From Rosenbergiella epipactidis (lineage in GTDB: Bacteria; Pseudomonadota; Gammaproteobacteria; Enterobacterales; Enterobacteriaceae), in assembly GCF_018494055.1 (NCBI RefSeq), contig NZ_JABBFQ010000003.1, positions 372,001 to 436,000 of the forward strand: a stretch of 64,000 nucleotides of DNA, read 5' to 3'. Both the position numbers and the translations under genes were made by a program. Shown here piece by piece: positions 1-7,906 of the stretch (positions are counted from its first letter, which is position 1; the number at the start of each line of letters is the position of its first letter). The notes below the pieces were generated by a model that was not told the origin of the DNA, searched no databases, and saw nothing but the letters and a program-made list of their open reading frames with translations.

Positions 1-50
1 TGGCTGTGTAACGGTAATGAGGGGGAAAGCACGGTGCAGGTAACTAATAC

Positions 51-142
51 AAAAAAAAATACCGAGCTAACGCTCGGTAAGAATGTGGTGAAAACTTATA
101 AAAATAAGTTAAAAAACAATAATGAATATAAATGATGATAGC
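51..142 (-). ncRNA. micF: MicF antisense regulatory RNA
   Basis: The RNA lies divergently upstream of ompC, as in other enterics. Read on the minus strand it begins GCTATCATCATT, the known 5' end of MicF that pairs with the ompF mRNA start region. It ends in a GC-rich 7-bp hairpin (ACCGAGC/GCTCGGT with a 4-nt loop) followed by a run of T, a Hfq-type terminator. The length of about 92 nt fits the 93 nt of E. coli MicF. The middle of the RNA is AU-rich and diverged. Its established role is to repress translation of the OmpF porin when OmpR induces it. No ompF is in the window. Confidence 0.85.
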
Positions 143-298
143 CAGAGAATAGTAATACTTAGAGGGCTAATTGTTTGTACATTCAGTGCGGAAATGGAAT
201 ATCGGCTTAGTGGGGAGATCGATAGATTAGGAAAAATTGTCAATTGTCGTCATTTATTGTCATTCAGCCAAAGTATAAATAAAATTTATAGTGATAAA

Positions 299-318
299 TT
301 TACATTTAGACATAAACA
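299..318. promoter_or_regulatory. Probable OmpR box of the ompC/micF control region
   Basis: The stretch starting TTTACATTT resembles the high-affinity OmpR C1 box upstream of E. coli ompC, and further AAACA-rich half-sites follow to about 345. It lies between the divergent micF and ompC genes, where OmpR is expected to act. The match is judged from memory of the E. coli site. The -10 element was not assigned. Confidence 0.45.
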
Positions 319-463
319 GGAAACACATTGAAATATTTTCTGTGCTTTAGTAACTTCCGCATTGAGAATTTTCCGCTTCAATATTTAATTATAGTCATCG
401 AAGCGTTTTTTGCATAATTAGTTGACTTTTTTTCAGGATTAACGGTTTTCGAGGAAAATACAG

Positions 464-1579
464 ATGAAAATCCGCGCTCTTTCTTTGCTCGTTCCAGCAC
501 TTATTATGGCCGGTTCGGCAAGTGCTGCAGAAATCTACAATAAAAACGGTAATAAATTAGATTTATTCGGTAAGGTCGACGGCTTACATTATTTTTCTAA
601 AGATGATGGTAATGACGGTGATCAATCTTATATGCGCTTTGGCTTCCAAGGTGAAACGCAGGTTACCGATCAACTGACCGGTTATGGTCAGTGGGAATAC
701 CAAGTTGGTCTGAATAATACTGAATCGCAAGGAACTAAAAGTAACTATACCCGTATTGGTTACGCCGGTTTACGCTTTGGTGACGCGGGCTCAATCGACT
801 ATGGTCGTAGTTATGGTGTGATGTATGACATTGCTGGCTGGACCGACGTATTACCTGAGTTTGGTGGTGATACCTATGGCGCAGATAACTTCCTATTCCA
901 ACGCAGTAATGGTCTAGCGACCTACCGTAATAATAATTTCTTTGGTTTAGTCGACGGGCTTAATTTCGCTCTTCAATACCAAGGTAAAAACGGTAATGCA
1001 ACTGAGTCACCAAATGGCCGCGATGTCTTAGGACAAAATGGCGATGGTTGGGGATTAAGTTCTACCTATGATCTAGGAAATGGTTTGTCACTGGGTGGTG
1101 CACTCTTTTCTTCTGACCGGACTAATGATCAAAATGGTCGCGGAAATTATAGCGGTATCCAAGGTAGTGGCGATAAAGCGACAGCCTATTCGGGTGGCTT
1201 AAAATACGACGCAAACGGCGTTTACCTTGCGGCGATGTATACCCGTTCTTATAATGCGACGAAATTTGGTGATAGCGACTCTACTGCTTACGGTTATGCT
1301 AATAAGGCGGATAACTGGGAATTAGTGGCGCAATACCAATTCGACTTTGGTTTACGTCCATCTTTAGCCTATGTTAATTCACGCGGTTCGGATCTTGGCC
1401 AATACGGTTCACAGAACCTTAAGAAATACGTAGATGTGGGTGCGACCTATTACTTCAACAAAAATATGTCGACCTATGTTGATTATCAAATCAACTTAAT
1501 GAAGAACAACGACTTCACACAAGCTGCAGGCATTACTACCGACGATACTGTTGCGTTAGGACTTGTTTACCAGTTCTAA
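464..1579 (+). CDS. ompC: Outer membrane porin OmpC
   Basis: This 371-aa protein is a trimeric general-diffusion porin of the outer membrane. It has a cleavable signal peptide (residues 1-21, ending SASA-AE). The mature start [20 protein letters not shown] is characteristic of OmpC/OmpF. The loop-3 constriction motif PEFGGDTYG is near residue 130, and the C-terminus VALGLVYQF has the terminal Phe needed for BAM assembly. The start codon follows a GAGGAAAA ribosome site. The divergent MicF RNA and OmpR-like box support OmpC rather than OmpF. A strong terminator follows, so it is monocistronic. Confidence 0.93.
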   Translation: MKIRALSLLVPALIMAGSASAAEIYNKNGNKLDLFGKVDGLHYFSKDDGNDGDQSYMRFGFQGETQVTDQLTGYGQWEYQVGLNNTESQGTKSNYTRIGYAGLRFGDAGSIDYGRSYGVMYDIAGWTDVLPEFGGDTYGADNFLFQRSNGLATYRNNNFFGLVDGLNFALQYQGKNGNATESPNGRDVLGQNGDGWGLSSTYDLGNGLSLGGALFSSDRTNDQNGRGNYSGIQGSGDKATAYSGGLKYDANGVYLAAMYTRSYNATKFGDSDSTAYGYANKADNWELVAQYQFDFGLRPSLAYVNSRGSDLGQYGSQNLKKYVDVGATYYFNKNMSTYVDYQINLMKNNDFTQAAGITTDDTVALGLVYQF

Positions 1580-1596
1580 GTTAGCCTCAACACATA

Positions 1597-1626
1597 AAAA
1601 AGGATGCTTAGGCATCCTTTTTTTAT
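1597..1626 (+). terminator. Intrinsic terminator of ompC
   Basis: A perfect AGGATGC/GCATCCT hairpin is flanked by A and T runs. It lies 20 bp after the ompC stop and could work in both directions, also closing the small minus-strand ORF next to it. Confidence 0.85.
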
Positions 1627-1635
1627 CGCTATACG

Positions 1636-1800
1636 TTAATTATGCGTAGGGGGTGGCGAATCGACGTCCTCTACCAATGGCGATTCGCGTAAACAATAAT
1701 GCCCTTCCATAAACATCCCATTAGCACTAAATCCGCCCGCGATAATCCACTGATCATAAAGCGCACGACATTGGGTGAATAACTGCTGAAATTTCTGCAT
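1636..1800 (-). CDS. Small hypothetical protein, 54 aa
   Basis: The ORF reads MQKFQQLFTQCRALYD and ends in ESPLVEDVDSPPPTHN. It has a GGAG ribosome site 7 bp before its ATG and shares the bidirectional terminator with ompC. No signal peptide or membrane segment is visible. The N-terminal half looks helical and the C-terminal tail is acidic and proline-rich. I do not recognise a family. The good ribosome site and convergent terminator make it more likely real than chance. Confidence 0.5.
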   Translation of the reverse strand: MQKFQQLFTQCRALYDQWIIAGGFSANGMFMEGHYCLRESPLVEDVDSPPPTHN

Positions 1801-1965
1801 AAGCTATCTCCGCATCAAGGGGGTTTACTTTTGCTGCAAAGATAGTGCCAACCTTAGCACCCCACGACACGTAGGCTGTACCATAATCAGTAAAATAAAG
1901 GCCCATTTTTGGTGCAAGTTCTCAGGACATTGCGCCTAGTTCGCTCAACGACTTAGAGATACGCT

Positions 1966-3006
1966 ATGCAATTACCTAGATTCTGCCAAACACTGCTCGT
2001 GCTGCTTTGCGCGGGATTAGTTGGCTGTGAGAACTCATCTCCCACCGATCAAGTCTTTCAGGGCAAAACCATGGGAACGGTCTGGCGAGTCACGGCGAGC
2101 GGTTTGACCCCTGAACAGGCTAAAGAATTGCCTCATTTAATCCAGCAACGTCTGGACGCAGATGATCAAGAGTTGTCGACCTGGAAAAAGGATTCGTGGC
2201 TCTCACGTTTTAATCAGAATCCCAGTCTTGATCCTCAGCCTGTTAGTGATAATGTTGCCGCGATTATCACCAGTTCATTGTATGTTGGGCGGATGACTGA
2301 GGGGGCAATGGACATTACAGTAGGTCCGCTCGTCAATCTTTGGGGCTTTGGCCCTAATGCCATTCCATCCCACACGCCCTCAGCTTCACAGATTACGGCA
2401 GCGAAGAAACGCGTCGGCTTACAACATCTGACGCTAAATGAGACGGTACAGGGTAATACGCTACGCAAAGATATTCCTGATCTGTACGTCGATCTCTCAA
2501 CGGTCGGTGAGGGATTTGCTGCAGATCACTTAGCTAGACTGATGGAACAGCAAGGCGTGCGTAATTATTTAGTTTCAGTTGGTGGGGCACTGATTTCTCG
2601 AGGCCAGCATCTGCAAGGTCAACCTTGGCGAGTGGCCGTACAGAAGCCAACAGATAAGATTAATCAAGCACAAGTTGTGGTGGATCTCCAAGGGCATGGA
2701 ATCAGCACCTCCGGTGATTACCGTAACTATTATGAATTAGAGGGTAAGCGGATATCCCATATTATTGACCCTAATAGTGGGCAACCGATTGACCATCATC
2801 TTGTCTCCGCCACCGTGATTGCCACGACAGCCTTAGAAGCGGATGCTTGGGATACGGGATTGATGGTGTTAGGAACCGAAAAAGCCAAAGCCTTAGCGAA
2901 ACGCCTGCATCTCGCGGTCTATCTTATTACCAAAGAGGGCGATCATTTTGTGGGCTGGGCCTCGCCAACATTCAAAACCTTTATGGTTAACGATCAGAGT
3001 CACTAA
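1966..3006 (+). CDS. apbE: FAD:protein FMN transferase (lipoprotein ApbE)
   Basis: This 346-aa protein attaches FMN covalently to threonines of flavoproteins such as NqrB, NqrC and RnfG at the periplasmic face of the inner membrane. The N-terminal signal has a lipobox LVGC near residue 21. Family motifs are FQGKTMGTVW, the FAD-binding stretch STVGEGFAADHLA, VSVGG, and the Mg-binding region HIIDPNSGQP followed by ALEADAWDTGLMVLG. It lies 12 bp upstream of alkB and probably shares a transcript with it. E. coli has ada between these genes; ada is absent here. Confidence 0.9.
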   Translation: MQLPRFCQTLLVLLCAGLVGCENSSPTDQVFQGKTMGTVWRVTASGLTPEQAKELPHLIQQRLDADDQELSTWKKDSWLSRFNQNPSLDPQPVSDNVAAIITSSLYVGRMTEGAMDITVGPLVNLWGFGPNAIPSHTPSASQITAAKKRVGLQHLTLNETVQGNTLRKDIPDLYVDLSTVGEGFAADHLARLMEQQGVRNYLVSVGGALISRGQHLQGQPWRVAVQKPTDKINQAQVVVDLQGHGISTSGDYRNYYELEGKRISHIIDPNSGQPIDHHLVSATVIATTALEADAWDTGLMVLGTEKAKALAKRLHLAVYLITKEGDHFVGWASPTFKTFMVNDQSH

Positions 3007-3018
3007 CAGGGGAAGGGG

Positions 3019-3639
3019 ATGTTCGATTTTTTCGAAGATGAAGCGCCTTGGCAAGAGCCGCTCGCGTCAGGTGCCGTGATCTTAAGACGATTTGTGCAAG
3101 GCGATGATGACGCTCTTTTTGCTGAAATAAATCGTATTGCCACGCAAAGCCCCTTTATTCATCGTATTACCCCGGGTGGTTTTAAAATGTCTGTTGCCAT
3201 GACAGGCTGTGGTGCAGCACAGTGGCTTTCAGGCAAGGAAGGCTATCACGCCAATACAGAGAGTTTACCGTTGAGCGAGAGCTTAACGGCCTTTGCAAGA
3301 CGTGCCGCGACAGCGGCGGGTTATCCAGATTTTGTCCCGGATAGTTGTCTGATTAACCGTTATGCGGTGGACAGTAAAATGACCTTACATCAGGATAAAA
3401 ATGAACGGGATCTCCATCAACCGATCGTCTCCGTCTCCCTCGGTTTGCCTGCAGTGTTTCTATTTGGTGGTCTAGAGCGTAGTGATAGGACGAGTAAAGT
3501 ATTATTGGAACATGGCGACGTAGTTGTGTGGGGGCAGGAATCGCGTCTCTGTTTTCATGGGATATCACCCTTAAAGCCCGGAATTCACCCACTCACTGGG
3601 CCTTATCGCTTTAATATCACCTTTCGTAAAGCGCTATAA
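3019..3639 (+). CDS. alkB: DNA oxidative demethylase AlkB
   Basis: This 206-aa Fe(II)/2-oxoglutarate dioxygenase removes methyl groups from 1-methyladenine and 3-methylcytosine in DNA. Metal ligands are visible as HQD (LHQDKNERDL) and the distal His in CFHGISPL. The 2-oxoglutarate-binding arginines are in PYRFNITFR at the C-terminus. Length is close to E. coli AlkB (216 aa). It follows apbE closely. Its last codons overlap the end of the convergent PPTase gene by 6 bp. Without ada upstream, its induction by alkylation damage cannot be assumed. Confidence 0.9.
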   Translation: MFDFFEDEAPWQEPLASGAVILRRFVQGDDDALFAEINRIATQSPFIHRITPGGFKMSVAMTGCGAAQWLSGKEGYHANTESLPLSESLTAFARRAATAAGYPDFVPDSCLINRYAVDSKMTLHQDKNERDLHQPIVSVSLGLPAVFLFGGLERSDRTSKVLLEHGDVVVWGQESRLCFHGISPLKPGIHPLTGPYRFNITFRKAL

Positions 3640-4383
3640 CGCCCCTTGAACGACCCAACTCATCACTTCCGTATCGGTGAGCCAATAATGAATATCCCAC
3701 CGCGCCTGCCGACTCGCTTTAGGCAACGCGACGGTCGATAGCTGCACTGTGACTTTGTCAGCGTGGGGATCGATAGCGATGAGGGTGACCTGTTCGAACC
3801 CAAAGAGTGTCTGTACCGCGGGATAGACTGCTTTATAAAGGGTTTCTTTCACCGAAAAAACCAGCGTCGTCGCCTGAGAGAGCGAAAGGCCGGATTGGGT
3901 AAGCAGTGCCAATTCTTCCGCTGTCATGATCATGGATCGGAGTTCTGCTGCTTTTTCTTGCGTTAGCATCCGCTCGATATCATTGCCTACCCATACCGGA
4001 CCGCTTTCAATGAGGGCAAATATTTTATGGTCGTGGTGTGAGAGGGAACCGACCTTACCGGTTGGCCATATCGGTGAACGGTCAGGCCGATTAAAAAGCT
4101 GAAAATTAGGGAGATTGCCGCGGGCTAATAGTTTCGCCACTAACCAACGGCTCGCCACATATTCCGCTTGGCGTTTTTTTACAGCGTGGCGCAGTGGCTC
4201 CGGTAGTACCAAACCAAATTGACGGGCAAGTTGTGGTGTGAAGGCACTGGCATCAAACTGACAGCACGCCGCATGAAACGGGCCAGTGCTGATCTCGGCC
4301 TGCAGAATAAAAGGTAAACAGGGCTCGAGTTGGACGGTCTGAAAGCGAGGGGGAAGCAGTTGGGACATAATCCATTTCATCAT
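3634..4383 (-). CDS. EntD-type 4'-phosphopantetheinyl transferase
   Basis: This 249-aa protein belongs to the Sfp/EntD superfamily, which converts apo carrier proteins to the holo form using CoA. The two signature motifs are present: VGNDIE (Mg-binding Asp and Glu) and FSVKETLYKAVYP. Length matches EntD. No siderophore synthesis genes are in the window, so the carrier-protein partner is unknown and the symbol entD is not assigned. The first two ATG codons and a third at MSQLL are all possible starts; none has a strong ribosome site. Confidence 0.85.
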   Translation of the reverse strand: MMKWIMSQLLPPRFQTVQLEPCLPFILQAEISTGPFHAACCQFDASAFTPQLARQFGLVLPEPLRHAVKKRQAEYVASRWLVAKLLARGNLPNFQLFNRPDRSPIWPTGKVGSLSHHDHKIFALIESGPVWVGNDIERMLTQEKAAELRSMIMTAEELALLTQSGLSLSQATTLVFSVKETLYKAVYPAVQTLFGFEQVTLIAIDPHADKVTVQLSTVALPKASRQARWDIHYWLTDTEVMSWVVQGAL

Positions 4384-4532
4384 ATTAAGCAGAGTAATAA
4401 GGATACCGACTATACGCTCTCGTCGCGAGTGAATGTGTAAGTTTTACGATTGCGGATTATTCTGAAGGTAAATAAGAGGATTTTTGCGAAGCTTAATGAA
4501 CACCCAAATTAAACGATAGAGGAGTTATCGTA

Positions 4533-4793
4533 ATGAGCGAAGTAGAAAAAACACAACTGGATTATTTTCGTGATGTGACCTCGCAATTAAAAGAGATGCG
4601 CCACTACGCACAAAACAACACTGAAACGCTCTCTGCACAATGGTTAGCCTTCGATGCGGGTGAATATAAGCACAAAGAATTTGCGGATCAAATTAATACT
4701 TTGCTGAACGAGCAAGGTAAACTGCTCGACAACATTGATGCGACAATTCAAAACATTGAAATTGAAATCAATCATCAAGAGCAAGAAAGCTAA
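4533..4793 (+). CDS. Hypothetical protein, 86 aa
   Basis: A GAGGAG ribosome site precedes the ATG and a strong terminator follows the stop, so the gene is well supported. The protein is almost entirely predicted helix, acidic, with no signal peptide or membrane segment. The C-terminal half (LLNEQGKLLDNIDATIQNIE) looks like a coiled coil. I do not recognise the family. Confidence 0.7.
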   Translation: MSEVEKTQLDYFRDVTSQLKEMRHYAQNNTETLSAQWLAFDAGEYKHKEFADQINTLLNEQGKLLDNIDATIQNIEIEINHQEQES

Positions 4794-4801
4794 TATTTAT
4801 C

Positions 4802-4826
4802 GAGCAGCTACGGCTGCTCTTTTTTT
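4802..4826 (+). terminator. Intrinsic terminator
   Basis: A GAGCAG/CTGCTC hairpin with a 6-nt loop is followed by seven T. It lies 9 bp after the 86-aa gene. Confidence 0.85.
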
Positions 4827-4963
4827 CTTCCGTTTAGACTCCGTTAAGATTACGTAAATTCTTCCTGATCCCGTTGAGATAATGTTGAGAATCTTCCTAT
4901 TACTCTAAGCACAGCATCGCGCATCGCGCGCCACTCTGCAGAGAATACTAGTAGGATATTACG

Positions 4964-5902
4964 ATGGGACGTTTTAGAACTTGGCGTAAAAATAATCCAA
5001 AGTGGAATGAAGCGCTTAGAAAATTCAATTTTTATAAACGCGCTTGCCGAACGCTTGTCAGCCACCCAGTGCTTTATTGGCGCTATTTTCAATTGTGCCA
5101 GCAGTCATTAATCGCGCAGCAAGTTGCACAGCGTAAAGATGTTGTGAGTCTGGCCGCACGCCCTTTTAATAAATATCTGAATAAACGATGGACGATCAAA
5201 CAGAAGCTGGCCTCCATGTCGACAACGTTGCAACGTTTCGAACAGAGTATTGATCCACAGTTTATCCCAGCGTTATTTGGTACTCACTCTGCAGGTCTGA
5301 CACTTGCGACGTTACAATTAAAAAATGACGAGCAAGGGACCGTTAAATTAATGCACTCCCGTTTTGTGCGTGAAGGGGAGATGGGCCTTTATCTTTTTGC
5401 ACCAGAAAGTGAGTTGCCGCTATACAGTCTGACGTATTCGTTCGATGCTAGCGGAAAAACGCTGTATCTCTGTGGTTTACAAGGTCCTAAGCCGGGTGAA
5501 GGCCAAGATCAGGTGAGAGCAATGACTAAAGCGATGTTCGGTTTACGACCCAAGAATCTGCTGCTATCAGCCGCTTATGCGTTAGCCGACAGTTATCAAG
5601 TCGAGAAGATTTGTGGGATAGCGGATAGCCACCATATCAAGTCACATCATCTTAAGTCGAGCTATGATGCCTTTTGGTCAGAAGTCACCCAAGAGGTTGA
5701 TGGACAAGGGTGGTATCAGCTGCCACGCCACGAAGCTGAGCGTAACGTTGAGCAAGTAGAAAGTAAACACCGCTCAGCTTTCCGTAAACGTGAAGCCCTA
5801 CGTCAACAAATGGCTGCAGATATTGTTTATCAATTAGACCGACTAGCTGACCATTCACAACCTCAAGAAACGGCTCGGACATTGCAAGTGTCCAATGCTT
5901 AG
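4964..5902 (+). CDS. VirK/YbjX family protein (DUF535)
   Basis: This 312-aa protein matches the DUF535 family, which includes E. coli YbjX and Shigella/Salmonella VirK. These cytoplasmic proteins are linked to PhoPQ-type stress and antimicrobial-peptide resistance; the biochemical role is not settled. Family-like stretches include FEQSIDP, LMHSRFVREGEMGL, YSLTYSFD and the C-terminal block ADSHHIKSHHLKSSYDAFW. The C-terminus is rich in Arg and Glu. It is followed by its own terminator and is the last chromosomal gene before the left att site. Confidence 0.8.
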   Translation: MGRFRTWRKNNPKWNEALRKFNFYKRACRTLVSHPVLYWRYFQLCQQSLIAQQVAQRKDVVSLAARPFNKYLNKRWTIKQKLASMSTTLQRFEQSIDPQFIPALFGTHSAGLTLATLQLKNDEQGTVKLMHSRFVREGEMGLYLFAPESELPLYSLTYSFDASGKTLYLCGLQGPKPGEGQDQVRAMTKAMFGLRPKNLLLSAAYALADSYQVEKICGIADSHHIKSHHLKSSYDAFWSEVTQEVDGQGWYQLPRHEAERNVEQVESKHRSAFRKREALRQQMAADIVYQLDRLADHSQPQETARTLQVSNA

Positions 5903-5963
5903 CAGCACTATTGCTTGGCTAGGGCTTAAAAAGTCGAAGTGAGCAGACCGTAATAAAATATCT

Positions 5964-5989
5964 CGCCACCCATTGGGTGGCTTTTTTTT
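5964..5989 (+). terminator. Intrinsic terminator of the ybjX-like gene
   Basis: A GCCACCC/GGGTGGC hairpin is followed by eight T. Confidence 0.85.
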
Positions 5990-6157
5990 ACAAAAGCTTT
6001 ATGAGAAGGCGGCAAGCCATCCCTTTATTATCCAAATCTCTTTGGTAACCCGCGCTGGCTGAAGCTAATCGTAGTTATTTCTATTTACTGAGGAAGGGGT
6101 CGTGAAGGCAGAGGATTGAGGATAAAAAAATCGACGAGCGTGTCACTATGCCCACAA

Positions 6158-6226
6158 TAAATCACAGCCATAAAAAAAGCAGCCGTAAGTGGCTGCTTTT
6201 CTTTGGGATTTTTGGTCGGCACGAGA
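6158..6226. repeat. Left attachment site (tRNA-Pro terminator and 3' end)
   Basis: These 69 bp are identical to 61997-62065. They hold the GCAGCC/GGCTGC terminator of tRNA-Pro and the tRNA 3' end including CCA, then break off at CACGAGA. The sequence before position 6158 is unrelated to that before 61997. The copy is the chromosomal remnant left when an element integrated into the tRNA gene. The part common to all three copies is TTTGGTCGGCACGAGA, at 6211-6226. Confidence 0.9.
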
Positions 6227-6290
6227 TGGGCTGAGTTAGTGTTGTAAGTTATTGAATTGTATATAACGGAATAACTTCAATATTGAAATC

Positions 6291-6310
6291 TAGTCCTAAG
6301 CCTAGTCCCA
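6291..6310 (+). promoter_or_regulatory. Candidate integrase arm-type sites, left
   Basis: TAGTCCTA (6291) and TAGTCCCA (6303) are spaced 12 bp. The same octamer pair with the same 12-bp spacing occurs at the other end of the satellite (24548 and 24560). This is the arrangement expected for arm-type binding sites of the satellite integrase. Confidence 0.5.
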
Positions 6311-7262
6311 TAGATAATTCTTACCCGCTTTTTTCATCATTTTTATGCCTCGTTATATCCATGCCATCCAGTGAGTAAATTCACTCATATTTTTTTATTG
6401 GTTAGATCCTCACGGTACGCTATCGAGTTAAACCTTACCGTTATCTTATCGCCTTCATGGGATAGGGTAGGTCACTGCCTTTTTTGTGTAGTGTGTCGAT
6501 GGGGTGGGGGGCTTAATTTTAAGCCGGGTATCCCTCCTCAATTTTGAGGCGGGTTCTAAATGTGTGTTAAACACATGATTAAACAGCAAAGCGTAGAACT
6601 GCGCTCTGGTCGCCTTGATTTTAAGGGCATCTCTCTAGTGACGGTTACAATAATTTTGTAAGCCCCTGATTATCTCGACAACGTAAATCTGCACTCTCGA
6701 TCACCGCCTGTATGTGCCTCCGATTTCGGAGCCACCTACTTTGTGCGTTACTGTCGTTAACTCTCAGATAATGAGCTAAGGCAACATTCTGCCTTTGTGA
6801 GCCAATATCATTGGTTTGCAACTAACAGGGTAAGCAATGTTTACTCTGTCGATGCTTTCGATTACCAGCTAACAGGGTAACTATCGGTAACTCTGTTGTG
6901 AGCCTCTGCTAGTGGCTGGAAAATCCATCAAGCAACGGTCAAGCAACCATCAAGCAAATCGGTACTCGGTATTACGAAATAGTCGTAAAACCTAACTACG
7001 GAATTATCGCAGTTATGCACTAATCCCGAATCAGGGCTTTGCTACCGTTACGGGAATTACCGTATCGCTAATCACCACAAATTAGTGGTTTTGCACTTAA
7101 AGGGTAAAACTGCCGCCTGATTTGTCGGTAGGTCTTTCGTATGTACTTACGGTAGTTTCGTAGGCCATCACCGAAGCTACGAAAATAGCTTCACCTCTCT
7201 TTAATCCCGTTTTGAAATCATCACTGCTCACTCACTCTTTATTATAAATATAGAAAAACACG
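6311..7262. other. Gene-free 950-bp region rich in short palindromes
   Basis: No convincing ORF was found on either strand. The region holds several small palindromes: GGCTTAATTTTAAGCC near 6510 and CCTCAATTTTGAGG near 6535 (both followed by CGGGT), CTCCGATTTCGGAG near 6718, and ACCACAAATTAGTGGT near 7071. It also has AACAGGGTAA twice (about 6824 and 6860) with GTAACTCTGTT after it, and TCAAGCAA three times at about 11-bp spacing near 6926-6957. It could hold regulatory RNA, protein-binding sites or remnants. I cannot assign a function. Confidence 0.5.
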
Positions 7263-7380
7263 TTAGTTCAGTTGGTTCAGTTGGTTCAATTTGTAAAGAC
7301 GTTTGTTTTAATTAGCATTTTTTCAAAAATTGAACCAACCAAAATGCGTTTTGAACCAACATTGAGTATGAGTGAACCAA
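7263..7380. repeat. Array of TTGGTTCA octamers in two orientations
   Basis: Three tandem copies sit at 7263 (TTAGTTCA), 7272 and 7281, exactly 9 bp apart. Three inverted copies (TGAACCAA) follow at 7331, 7352 and 7373, exactly 21 bp apart. The array lies just upstream of a small ribbon-helix-helix-like gene. It may be that protein's operator, a partition-like site, or a second replication element comparable to P4 crr, which is also built of octamers. Confidence 0.6.
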
Positions 7381-7450
7381 CATTATCACGGCTTATTCAC
7401 TGTCTTACGGTGGTAAAATTACTCACTATCTCCTTTTGCTGGTGGTCATT

Positions 7451-7648
7451 ATGAGTAAATCCCTGTCCGTTACTTTCCGGATTCCCGCTGAACTGGTCGA
7501 ATCATTTACCACTGCTGTGAGTGAGTGCGGCACCGATAAAACGACATGGCTCATTGACGCTGTACGCCACAAACTCTGCCAGTCAGATAGCAATCCCGAT
7601 CACAGTATGATTGGCTTAGTCGAGCGCATGAATATAAACAGCATCTAA
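7451..7648 (+). CDS. Small ribbon-helix-helix-like DNA-binding protein
   Basis: This 65-aa protein starts MSKSLSVTFRIPAELVE. A short beta strand (SLSVTFRIP) followed by two helices fits the ribbon-helix-helix fold of Arc/MetJ-type regulators. An upstream in-frame start at 7436 lacks a ribosome site, so the ATG at 7451 is preferred. The array of TTGGTTCA octamers just upstream is the obvious candidate binding site, giving autoregulation. Family membership is inferred from pattern only. Confidence 0.55.
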   Translation: MSKSLSVTFRIPAELVESFTTAVSECGTDKTTWLIDAVRHKLCQSDSNPDHSMIGLVERMNINSI

Positions 7649-7906
7649 ATGAAAAAGTTTAATGAAATATCTGCATTGTTGTTGAGCCTGGCGAGAGTTA
7701 TTAGCTTTATAATGGCCTGGTTAACTACCTGATAAGTGATTTAATAGTCAGCATGGTATTTTGTATTTTTCTTCAAGCCTTAATTTATATTATAGGTCAC
7801 TGTAAACAATGGAATCATAATAATTTATTTGTTGTTTTGAACTTTTATATTCGGAAGGTGTTCTGTTAATGCTTTCCTTCGATTAACCAGATTGAGTGTC
7901 ACTATC

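Noticed and set aside
20-34. GGGGGAAAGCACGG at the window start resembles part of the P2/P4 cos sequence
   Set aside because: Only about ten bases agree, it lies in chromosomal DNA beyond micF, and no phage genes are near.
122-331. A 69-aa plus-strand ORF upstream of ompC
   Set aside because: It covers the micF gene and the ompC control region, lacks a ribosome site and has no protein-like features.
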